From Trachythela sp. YZ-2020 (lineage: Eukaryota; Cnidaria; Anthozoa; Malacalcyonacea; Clavulariidae), in assembly GCA_016169945.1 (NCBI GenBank), contig JADLSH010000073.1, positions 806,001-870,000 of the forward strand: a stretch of 64,000 nucleotides of DNA. The letters run 5' to 3'. Shown in pieces: positions 1 through 10,300 of this stretch; within the stretch, counting starts at the first letter, position 1; the number at the start of each line of letters is the position of its first letter. A program made the translations under genes and the position numbers. The notes beneath the pieces were generated by a model. It was not told the DNA's origin and searched no databases. It saw only the letters and a program-made list of their open reading frames with translations.

Positions 1-716
1 GGCACGTTAACGACACCTTACTAACTTTTTTGCCTAACTCATTTCGTAGCAATTTAAGTAAGCGTAAAAAATTAGAAGTAAAGTTGCCTATGTCACATGA
101 TTGAGTTAGGCAAAAATGAGAGCTGAGAGCACATGCATAATTGGAAATGTGACCTTTTAGTGAGTTGTTTTTTTGACAAGCTGCACAATTAAGTTTATAA
201 AACGTTATGCAAGTAATACCTGTAATAGATTGGCTTAAAACCTTCAGTCCTAAATGCATTTCAGCTGGAATGGTTACAGTATGCAGGGCCGTCCTCAGAA
301 AAATTCTCAGGGTGGCAAGTTTTCTCAACCTACCACTTCCGACCCTTGTACCACTACAATCTTTCTTTGCTTCTTTCAAAAATTTATTTTTTTTTTTAAT
401 TTTTTTTTTTATCCCCTATGTTTGAATTATTACGAGTGCATGAAAACTGATGACATAAACCATAGAACAGTTCAAATTGGTTTCTACATTTTAATTGTAT
501 AAAAGTTGAAAACTGTTGTAGGAGAAACTTGAGTGGTCAAGTTGAATGGACATATCTGATTTTGGGGGGTCAAGTTGTTAAAGCATGGACCGCGGAGCCG
601 CTGAATAATGATAAAATTGCTCATTGAAAATTAGGAATCGAAATACGTAGTCCACCCCCCCACTTCCCAGAAATACGTAGGCCACCCCTACCCCCCTACC
701 CCCACTTCCAACTTCA
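1..716. other. No gene seen; AT-rich flank
   Basis: I see no convincing coding exon here. The open frames are short and rich in homopolymer (T tracts near 365-410). Exons of the VWA gene that begins to be visible at 4325 probably lie further left, outside the window. Confidence 0.5.
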
Positions 717-803
717 GATCCACTTCCCGCTTCAGATCCACTTCCCACTTCAGATCCACTTCCCACTTCAGATCCACTTCCCACTTCAGATCCACTTCCC
801 AGT
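717..803. repeat. 18-bp minisatellite (about 5 copies)
   Basis: The unit GATCCACTTCCCACTTCA is repeated head to tail about five times with one or two substitutions. It produces an artificial Gly-Ser-Glu-Val open frame on the minus strand, which is not a gene. Confidence 0.85.
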
Positions 804-1183
804 TATTTCAAGCTCTGTAGATGAAAATTTCGAGCAAAAATGTGTATACATATTTTAGACGTAACCAGGAGTGGGAGGGGCTATACTGCAGTTGGATTTT
901 TTTGCAACTGCTCATGATTATAGGTCTACAATATGTGTATACATTTTCACTCAAAATTTCTGTCTACAAAAACCCGTCAACATTCAGTTCTACTGAACCT
1001 GTAGCCTGTGTAGCTGGCGGTTTTAAGGGGTTGGGGGGTTGAGGCCGAGGCAGTTTAGGCGAGGTCTCTGCCTGCGCCTCAACTGGCCTTTTTGTGAATA
1101 TACATTAGTTTTAGTTTTAATTGACATATAAAAAACAAAAAATGAATATTTTCATAAAAATTCTTTAAAATAATCAGGATTAA

Positions 1184-1389
1184 CAAAAAATAACATTGTA
1201 TGTTTTTGATACTTTTTTTCCCGCATAATGCCTGTAAAATTTGAAAGTTTGAAAATAAGTTTGCAAACCAGTATTATTTATGCAAAAAATAAAAAAATAA
1301 CATTGTATGTTTTTGATACTTTTTTTCCCGCATAATGCCTGTAAAATTTGAAAGTTTGAAAATAAGTTTGCAAACCAGTATTATTTATG
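1184..1389. repeat. 107-bp tandem duplication
   Basis: Two nearly identical copies follow each other; the shared word TAACATTGTA starts at 1191 and 1298. Each copy carries a CCCGCATAATGCC core and ends in AGTATTATTTATG. It lies directly upstream of the hammerhead motif. Confidence 0.85.
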
Positions 1390-1421
1390 TTGATCACTAC
1401 ACATCTAGACTGCGTTACAAG

Positions 1422-1465
1422 CTGCACTGACGAGCCGTTGAACGGCGAAACATGCATGTCTGCAG
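1422..1465 (+). ncRNA. Hammerhead ribozyme motif, compact type I
   Basis: All conserved parts are present in order. Stem I is CTGCA (1422-1426) pairing with TGCAG (1461-1465). The core is CTGACGA (1427-1433). Stem II is GCCG (1434-1437) with CGGC (1443-1446) and loop TTGAA. GAAA is at 1447-1450. Stem III is ACA (1450-1452) with TGT (1457-1459) and loop TGCA. The cleavage base is C1460. In animals such motifs occur in Penelope-like elements and in retrozymes (small non-autonomous circular-RNA retroelements). Penelope-like coding remnants lie 0.8-1.9 kb away but on the opposite strand. Activity is inferred from the consensus only. Confidence 0.75.
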
Positions 1466-1641
1466 ATTTGAGGTTAATTGGTGGCTATAAGCGATAATGC
1501 AAAAAGCTCACTTCCCTTGTGGTCGTTTGAGCACTCTGGCCCCAAGACACTTGACGCATGTCTGGATGCGCATGTGTCTGAGTATTGTACCACATGCGCT
1601 TGGTGAGGGCAAGAGTATGGTGTATAAATACGAAGTCACTC

Positions 1642-1710
1642 ACATCTAGAATGCGTTACAAGCTGCACTGACGAGCTGTTGAACGGCGGAACATGCATGT
1701 CTCCAGATTT

Positions 1711-1712
<2 letters not shown>
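1642..1712 (+). ncRNA. Decayed second hammerhead copy
   Basis: This repeats the 1401-1470 segment 241 nt downstream. The CTGACGA core is kept at 1668-1674, but the conserved GAAA has become GGAA (A to G at 1689), one stem II pair is weakened and stem I has a mismatch (TCCAG instead of TGCAG). It is probably inactive. Confidence 0.65.
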
Positions 1713-1752
<40 letters not shown>

Positions 1753-1902
1753 CATGCTTAAGGTGGTTTAATATAGTAATCACAAAAACCTTATTCCAAG
1801 AAAGAAAAACGAAATTTCAATTTATACAGAGAACCATACCGATCATTTGTGCGCGCGCGAATATTAATGAGAGAGAGAAAAATGACCATGACTTGGTTGA
1901 GT

Positions 1903-1933
<31 letters not shown>

Positions 1934-2060
1934 TGCCTAAGGTGGTTTATATAAGTAATCGCAAAACCTTATTCAAGAATGGCGAAAACAAAAAAATCAT
2001 ACTATATAGTGAACCCGCGTGGATCATTTGTGCGCGGAATATTAATAATGACTTCCAAAA
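1713..2060. repeat. (TA)n-led duplicated segment of about 170 bp
   Basis: Two related blocks each start with a TA microsatellite (1715-1750 and 1903-1931). Each continues with TCATGC(T/C)TAAGGTGGTTTA and ends near GATCATTTGTGCGCG. The block separates the hammerhead repeats from the Penelope-like remnant. No coding potential is seen. Confidence 0.7.
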
Positions 2061-2239
2061 TGACCTGAGTTGAGCAGTTGCTCGCCCCATCTCCATCTCG
2101 TGCGCCTGTTAAGACTCCGGGCTGTTCTACTGCGTCGCGGTCCAAGAAACCATTAGAACGCTAAAAAAAGTAAAACATCAAAAGTAAAGACTAAAAATCC
2201 TTCACTTGTGTTGTTGAGCACTCTGTGAGGTTAACTGGT

Positions 2240-3349
2240 GGCTATAAGCCATAATGAAAAAAGCTCACTTCCCTTGTGGTCGTTTGAGCACATGAAATTT
2301 GTTACGATGACGACACCGTGAAATTATTTCAGCGTATAAACAATTCTTGTTTTTTTTCCTTCAAAATACAAAATTTGTCTTCTAAACATAAATTGCATCG
2401 TTTTGATCCTCCCGTGTACGAAATAGAATGTTTTAAGATTTGCCAATTAATACTTATAATGCTTACTTACAATAATTTGCCAATTAAATTGTTTTCCTTA
2501 TTGTTTTCCTTATGAAATCCTTATTGTTTTCTTTCAATGTCCAAATATATTTCGAATGTTCCGTATCGTTTTCATGCTTTTTATGCTGAAAAGATTTAGT
2601 GTGGTTGGCCCATCGCTCTTTGAATGCGGTTGCAGTCATGCCAATGTAATTAAGATCGTGTTTGTGTTGCTTACTGTGACTGTTGCTTTGTATACTATGT
2701 CCCTAGTCATGCATTTTTAACTAATGTACTGGGGGGGCAAAAGCCCCCCCAGCCCCCATGTTGGCCCCCCAGTAAGCTATTTTTGCCCCCCCCAGTGAAG
2801 GTCCCTTTTGTCCAAAGTATAAGCCAAAAAGGGAAAAAAACTGAGTTTAGAGGAAAGTTATTGTATTCTCGCAACAAAACCTGGCTCCGTTTAGATGGGA
2901 TATATCAAAAATTGTCTCTGAAAATGCAGGAAATCAAGCCACAGAGACTCAAGAATACAAAAATTTTCTGGGTGAGGACCCCCAGACCCCCCTTAGCCTT
3001 CCCACACCTGTAATACACCACCTACTTGTTACGTCCCCTTTCGATGCCCCCCCACTGATGATTTCTTAAAAAAGGCCCTGGGGCAAATGGTGTTTTCTCT
3101 ACAACTGCAATTGGTAGTGTCCCTGTCCTGTGGCTTGTTATTCCTAGATATGCGTGCATTGTGTTTAGTGTTTACTGACTTGACATTGTTCATGCAGCTG
3201 TAACTTACTTTAACTGTATTTCTGTTAAAAAGTTTATGTAGCTTGTGGTGCGGTGGAAAATGTTTGTCAATTAGACTAAGGAAATTACGTCCTATGTTTG
3301 TGCTAACAGTCTTGCTAAATGGTGGATTGAAGCAAAAGATGTTGCACAC
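2240..3349 (-). pseudogene. Penelope-like retroelement remnant (RT tail + GIY-YIG)
   Basis: Reading from 3349 downwards, the minus strand encodes a Penelope-like reverse-transcriptase tail (FNPPFSKTVSTNIGR, then HKLHKLFNRNTVKVSYSC, then a Cys-rich NCSCRE segment). After an interruption it resumes near 2720 with DIVYKATVTVS and LNYIGMTATAFKERW, the GIY-YIG nuclease typical of these elements. It continues past 2600 as HSKYIWTLKENN and around 2460-2330 as INWQILKHS and RCNLC. Breaks: an insertion of about 340 bp at 2728-3070, a frameshift in the GIY-YIG part and further decay towards the stop near 2260. The 3' flank at 2220-2292 is repeated at 1469-1545. A dead copy; family assignment rests on recognised motifs. 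Confidence 0.8.
2728..3070. mobile_element. G/C-tract-bounded insertion in the Penelope-like remnant
   Basis: This block interrupts the Penelope-like frame between the Cys-rich segment and DIVYKATV. It begins with a GGGGGGGC/GCCCCCCC inverted pair and contains further poly-C runs. I see no transposase. The exact ends are uncertain. Confidence 0.5.
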
Positions 3350-3737
3350 ATTTTTGCTCTAAATTTCCATCTAAATTATTCAGTTCTATTAAGGGAGATG
3401 TTCAAAATCTAGAATGTAAAATATGGACCTCTATTTAATTACCGATCCACCATTGCTTTATGGAAGTGATTCGATTCCACTCTAGCGCTGCCCAAAAGCT
3501 GCCATCCCATTAGAAATATGTCAAAGAATTACTTTAACTGAATTACAGTATGGTGGCTACTGTTAATTTTGAACAGTAAATTTACGCACCAATAATCAAT
3601 ATATTTAACCACAAAACTAAAACAAAAATATATTTATAATGTATCTAAGTTTAGTATAGAAAGCATAGGTTGCTATGCCTATGGGAACAGTAACGTAGTA
3701 TTTACTTACGAAACTTTAACATAACCATTCCTGATGA

Positions 3738-3850
3738 TAGTAGAAGGTGTTAGTAGATGGAATACTCGAACGGAAATTTATATATTACATATTTTTAGAC
3801 CTAGCCAGGAGCAGTTGCGAAAAATGCAACTTAGGCCCTCTGGCATGCAG
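3738..3850 (-). repeat. tRNA-derived SINE, 3' part
   Basis: Minus-strand fragment of the SINE family found throughout the window. It has the GTTGCATTTTTCGCAACTG hairpin block, a CCTGGCTAGGTCTAA-like block and a tail ending in CATCTACTAACACC. The tRNA-like head is mostly missing. Confidence 0.65.
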
Positions 3851-3871
3851 GAATCAGGAATCTTGATATTC

Positions 3872-3915
3872 CTGATGATGACTGCAAGATAGTCGAAACA
3901 TTGAATAACAGTGTC
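3872..3915 (+). ncRNA. Hammerhead-like core without stem I
   Basis: CTGATGA (3872-3878) is followed by a 4-bp stem II (GACT/AGTC), GAAAC at 3895-3899, and a 6-bp stem III (3898-3903 with 3909-3914) ending in C3915. One extra T sits before stem II and I find no stem I, so it looks like a decayed relative of the ribozyme class. Confidence 0.4.
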
Positions 3916-4324
3916 CATTGCTTTGTGTTTTCCAAAATTACTCTGTGGCAACCGTCACAAGTGTAATCTGGTTTAGTTTAATTTATTTTAGCTGAGTTTA
4001 GTATAGTTATTTATGTTCAAGATGTGAATATAATTTTAAGTAATAATATCACACTCAAGCCGAGGTTTTTTAAAAATGGTTGAGGTGTTTGGATATCCTG
4101 CATACAGTAATGCACCTCCTTATGTTTGGTATAGCAAATCATATATTTTGATCACATATAAAAAGCCAATCACTATTTATAGACAAAATCAAAGCGAAAA
4201 TTATTCACGTAATTTCTCTCCCTGCAGCAGAGCAAACGCCCAAACAGTGTAATTCCCTTCGTTTTTAGCTCATGAATTATAAAGGAGTTACAGTTTTACT
4301 AATAGAGAGCTTTTTGTTCCACAG

Positions 4325-7300
4325 ACAGAGAATTCCAGGAAGAAACCAGTCAGGCCACTTGTCAGCCAACTGCTTTGGACGTTGGCCTTTTCAGAGCTCT
4401 AAGATTACCGTATAGAACGGATGCAATAAAGATCGCTGTCTTGATTGGTAAGACCATTGTAATATACAGTTATGAACTAACTACTTATTCGAACAACTTG
4501 AATATCATATCAGTCATTCACCAAATTCCCATTTTTAATTGGTTCTTTTCAACACTTGCGTCGTCGGTTTGGTACATACCCAAAGATATTTCATTCTGAT
4601 TGGCTATGCTACTCGCTATCTATTTAAGAAATAGAAAAACATTTTTCGTGTTTCTATACAGTTATAGAAACACGCGTGGGAGCCTGGGAGAACGATAAAT
4701 AATCAGTGAGAAGCGAGCCCTTATGTTAGGGCGAGTTTTTCCACGTTATTTCGAGTTCTCCCAAACTACCATGAGTGTTTCTATAAATGTTTTCTAGTTT
4801 TTGTATAATGTAACTCAAGAAAAATTCATTACATAAGCATAAAATTCATTTTCTTGACGTCAATTTCACTTCAAAATAATCTAGTTTTACACTATTTCAA
4901 CTGAAAAGTCGTTTTTTGATTGTCGAGACAGTACTGCCGGTTTTTAAACATTTTTCGACTGTAGCGCTAAATATGGTTTTGTTTAAGTTTCTAAATTCAA
5001 AGGCGCGAGGCGGGAAATTTTCCGTGTTTCTATACAGTTATAGAAACACGCTTCTCGACCAATCAACGCTCGCGTACTATAAAGGTTATATAATTGTCGA
5101 TAGTATAGACAACGTAAATGACTATGTCTTTCACGAAACTGGCACCCCCTGCTGTGATCTAATACGAAACAACACAAAGTCAGAGATACTTCGTTCTCTC
5201 GAACACAGTAGTCCTAATCTGTTGTTGTTTCTCGAAGCACTGCACTTATAGTTTAACAAGCCAGAGTTTAATAGCGGCTTGAAGGCATCAAATAAACTCA
5301 TTGCTTTTCATAATTGATAACGTCATGCATACTTGTAAATATACTCTCCTGTTAGTGTTCTATGGTGTTATCGAACAACAATCCAGCACAACGTACAGTA
5401 TTTCCCCACGTTAAGCTTCGTTTTCGTGTGAAAGCTAGCATTAATATTTAACATGTTTTGTGGTAAACTGCCAAAGGATTACGGACCTACTGTAATACGC
5501 TTAATACAGTATTTTCCAAAGCCGGCGAATACTGATTTGAATATGGTGTGGAAAAGTCAGTGCCAGTGGTGTGTAGACATTGCACTTGCAGTCGATTCGC
5601 GAGCGGGCGCCATTTGGTTTTGTTTGCAGGAATTTGCACAGAACGTAGCTCAAATTTGATTGGTTCATAGTGATGACAGGTTTGTGCACCGTGATTACAG
5701 AAAACGCACTTTGATTACAGAAAATTGCATTTTGATTAAAGAAAATTGCACTGTGATTACAGAAAGTTACACAGTGATAAAAAATTTTGCACTGCTTTTT
5801 GGGATTAACTGCACTGGACTCGACCAGCTATGTATATTATTATAAGCTTAACAACGTCATGGCTGTCTCTTCCCAATCCAAACATTCGCAACAGATTGTA
5901 GTCATTGGTCCTCTAATCTTAAATTAAGAGTGCGTGCATATAAGGATAGCGGCCAGATTTACTTCTTTCACTTCATGAATATAGCATGAACTTGTCCATA
6001 AGGCCAGTGATAAGGACCAACCATTTTTCGAACAAGACTAGAGAGGTTGTTATATAAGTGGGATTTACTGGGATTTAAAGCTATTCAGGTTCCCACTGTT
6101 GGTCTAAAAACTAGCTCAAATGCGGTGGTGTATGTAAGAATGGAGGCTGGCTCTGGACGACAATATAACCAAGGCGAAGAGTACAAAATACAGGGGGGGT
6201 ACGTGCCAATTAGCGCACAGCATGCAAATACCAAACAGATATTTCCGGTTACAGCCAACCAATCACGACCGCGCTTGCGATTGTTTACATTTTTCAAAAT
6301 CTGATATTCAAAAAGACTATAAATCAAGATGTTGTCGCGTACCCCCCTGCAAATCTCAACGGTAGGGAAGGCCAGGTTACTAAGCTGCCGGAGTGTCCAT
6401 TTTCGGTCGTTGTCAGTTCAATAGAGTGGGGATTTTGATTCTCATTTATCAAAAATTGGTTTGAAAATAGCCCGAGATGTTAAAGTATCGTTATATATGA
6501 AAAGGTCGGTGTATGTTCTTCATACTGGCGAATTTTCTTGGAAAATAAAGCAATTTAAGAGGGAGAATATTCGTATTGACATGTTTGTCTCGACGGATCG
6601 GGGCTGAGAATAATCAGCCTTTAACTCCTATTAATGCGGCGTGGACCGCAGGCATCAAGCAAAAACTTTCGATGAATTAATAGCTCAACAAAGTAGGGAT
6701 AAAAGGAGAACACAAACAACAATTAGGCAAGTAAATTTTATTTAAAATATATATTTTCATCACATATTTTTACCATAATACAATATTTACATAGTATACT
6801 ATAAATACAACTCTACCAAAGATTGGGCCGCCTGTGATTAGACCGCACTAAATTGAAGTATAGATTTTCTGATATATAAAATCGTTTGCGTGCATTTGAA
6901 TTTCCATGGCAATAAAACCAAAAGTAAACAAATATCATTGCTATTTATAGACGTAATCCAAGCCATGCAATACTGTAATAATTGATGGTGTTTGTGGATG
7001 GAATATTCGAACGGAAATTTATGTTCATTTTTAGATCTAGCCAAGAGCAGTTGCGAAAAATGCAACCTTTAGGCCCTCTGGCGGGAATCGAATCTGCGTG
7101 CGATTCCGGTGCTGCGCTCTAACCAACTGAGCTACAGAGTCCAGTTGCGGAGCATTAAACGCAAGTTCTGAGATATAGTACGGTGGCAAAGAGCGATTTC
7201 AGTTTGATTTAGTGATAATCTTGCCTAAAGAAGAGTTATTATTAAACAAAAGAAATTGCATTCATTCAAAACTTAACCCAACTCTTGATTTGTGATAGCA

Positions 7301-10300
7301 GGCAAGTGCAGTTGCAACATGACTACGATAGCCGCGTTTACTTGATTTTTGGAAGTGTCGAGAATTAGCTAAAATGGCCTATTATAATTTGATAACCATT
7401 AGCATTTTACGCAAGTATTCGTTTCAATGAAGTGAAGTTGAAGTTAGAAGGCCAAATGTTAGAATAAAAGAGGATATCTATTCAAGAAACATTTCTAACT
7501 TCAACTTCACTTCATTTAAATAATACTTACGATAAAATGGTAACGGTTATCAAATTAGTTTAATAGGCCGTTTTTAGCTAATTCTCGACACTTCCAAAAG
7601 TGTTTAGTCAAGTTTAAATGCAGCTATCTCAGTCAATATTGCATGAAAATGCACATGGCATATTTCACAATTTAAGTTAGACGTCGCTGAATGCAAAGAA
7701 ACTTGTTTAGGTGTAATAGCTCTTTTAGTTTTTAAGTTATACTAAATCAAACAGTCGTACTTTTTTTGCCCCACCCGGTATATGGGAGGGATCAGGGATG
7801 CCAGCATATGGTATATGGGTAAATACTAAGATTTTTCTCGGCATCTTGTTCGATGGGAATAATAGTTGATGGTGTTTGTGGATGGAATATTTGAACGAAA
7901 ATTTATATACATTTTTAGACCTAGCCAGGAGCAGTTACGAAAAATGCAACCTTAAGCCCTCTGGCAGGAAGCGAATGGGGAGGGGGAAGAAGGGTGTTTT
8001 TTTGTAGGTGTTAACAACGAAATTTTCAATGTAACAGCTCCTGACAGTTGTAAACTTAAATATAAGTTTGCAAGTTAAGTATTTTTTAAAAGCCAAATAT
8101 ATCATCTGTATGTCTTTAACAAAAAGATATAACTCTAGGTCGACATTCCCGAGTAATTTAGTGATATATAGGGAACATATAAAGCGTTCTGTTTGTATGT
8201 TTTGAGGTACGAAAAACTGAAAACGTGCAGGTCTCACACTAGAAGCACCGATTATTCAGGTATAGCACTGACACTAAAGTGTCATTTCACTTAATAATGT
8301 CACTAGAGATAAACAATACTCAATCATAACACACATTTCATTTCAGCCCAATTGATTATCTCCCCAACATCCAATATTTTCATGCATAACTTGAGATAAT
8401 CATCTAGTGCTATAGTTTGTCATGGAAAAGGCACAAAACTTCAACATAAGTTTGCAGTTTTTGCAGCGTCAATGAGACAACTTAGTCTTAGTGCAATGAA
8501 AAACAAAAGAAAATTTAGAAAGCATGGCCTAATAATTTTGAAACAAGGATGAGAATGGCCATGTATGTTTTGAGGTAGCTACATATTGGTAAAATATGTC
8601 AGACTTAAACAGCATTCAAACGTCCGATCTCTTACCTTACCATGTTTAGAGCCCCTTTACTTGTTAAGAGCGCACGATTGTGAAAATTTAAAAGAAGAGA
8701 ACCTTTTTTTTTCAGATTTTATGCGGAAAGCAAATTTCGTGTATGTTTTGAGGTACATATACCTGTACCACTGACAGAAAGTAGTGAATTGACTCTAAAA
8801 GCCAACTTTTCATTTACACAGCTCATTCTCCTCCGTACGGGCTATTAACATCGGATACTGACGTCGATGAGAATCGTGATCCGATTGTGCTTTGTCGTGC
8901 GATGGCCCAAAATGGTATCGTCCTAATGTGCACAGGAAACCTCAGGCGATATGAAACTAGCCACGAAAACGAGCGGACCCGTTGGTCCTTAAAGGATTTC
9001 TTGTTGGGGATCGCTCTTATTACTGGTGGAGAATATTTAGAGCGGCTGGGTGACACTGAAGATTTCATAAAGGTGAGTGTGTGTCTTTTAGGAATATATA
9101 ATCTTTACGGAATTACGGTACGACAACCCGCGGAGATTTACCACGGAATCTACTTGTAAAGATAACCCGCGAGCACAACAATTGAAACTAACCCTCGTTA
9201 GGGTGGATTATATAATTGAACTATAAGTAGACTGAGATGTGCAGTGTTTGAATTATATTATACAACCATCTTCGAAGAAATGTTAGGAGAAAATATCTAT
9301 CATAATTTTTCTGATACTGCATGAAGATGTTTACTCGAGCCGGATTTTAACTCGCACTTTCGGGTATTCCGGTCCGCCGCCAACACCTGCATAGACGGGG
9401 CCGTATGATTGGATGAAGCCAACCTCCGAGGAGAGAGATATGATTCTGTGCTTGAGACAATGAGATTTGATCGGTTAAAAGCAGTTTCCAGGAACAAAAA
9501 TATGCATATAATTATGTCATCGAATTTGTTTATACTGTATGTATAGACTGTGCTTTACCCCGACGCCATTTTTCGATAGGGGATGCATGGCGGTCCGCAT
9601 GTCGGGTTCAAAAGCATGCAAAGAGTTATCTTTCCAGTTTCCATATAATTCACTATCCACTGTCTTAAATTCATGCTCTCTGTCGATAGATTGGAGTCAG
9701 CTATATTCATGTTTTCGCTCGCTACTCTGGTTTAAGTCAATAAATGCAAAGCCTGCATGGAGTAACGAGTGATATTTTTTATCTATGAAAATAAAGCAAT
9801 CTGATTGGCTAGCGAGCGTTTCAGAGCGGTCCGGATTTTTGCATCCGGCCCGCTCTGAAACTCATCCGGCCCGCTCTGGATTACGCGACAAAACACAGGA
9901 GTGAAACAATTTTTAGATTAAAAAATCTACCCAAAAAGTTCAAAAAGCTAGCCTAACGATAGTTAGAGTACAAAAATGAATTGCATTAACTCTTCATACT
10001 AAGCACGTTGCGTCGAGAAAACTAATACATTTGTTTTAAATGCTTGTGTATTAAAACTAATACATTTGTTTTATTGCTCATGTATTTCAGTATTTGGCCA
10101 CATTAAAGTTAAAAAAAATACAGTTTAAACAGATATCATAGGCACAGTTTTTCTCATCCGGACCTCGCAACCGGTAAATAACATATATATATGTAATCTA
10201 GTTGCCGTGAAGAAACACATTTTAGATATATATACAGTACAGTATATATCGTTACACGAAAAGTTGGGAATATGTCGGCTAAGGGCAATCGTTATATAGA

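Larger units (their letters stand above)
3351..4324. other. Intergenic/intronic repeat region
   Basis: Apart from the SINE fragment and the hammerhead-like core I see no gene. The stretch may be intron of the VWA gene, whose first visible exon starts at 4325 behind a good pyrimidine tract. Confidence 0.45.
4448..8821 (+). other. First visible intron of the VWA gene
   Basis: It holds two copies of a perfect GTGTTTCTATA / TATAGAAACAC palindrome (near 4651 and 5026), a minus-strand SINE at 6963-7148, a truncated mariner-type foldback (7310-7778) and a further SINE fragment at 7862-7975. The small open frames here have no recognisable product. Confidence 0.5.

Noticed and set aside
578..784. Gly-Ser-Glu repeat protein on the minus strand
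   Set aside because: It is the translation of an 18-bp minisatellite with no start context or splice partners.
717..803. CRISPR-like array
   Set aside because: Direct repeats have no spacers, and the sequence is eukaryotic.
4916..5251. 111-aa open frame
   Set aside because: It overlaps the dispersed palindromic repeat, parts of which recur at 37.3-37.7 kb; no domain.
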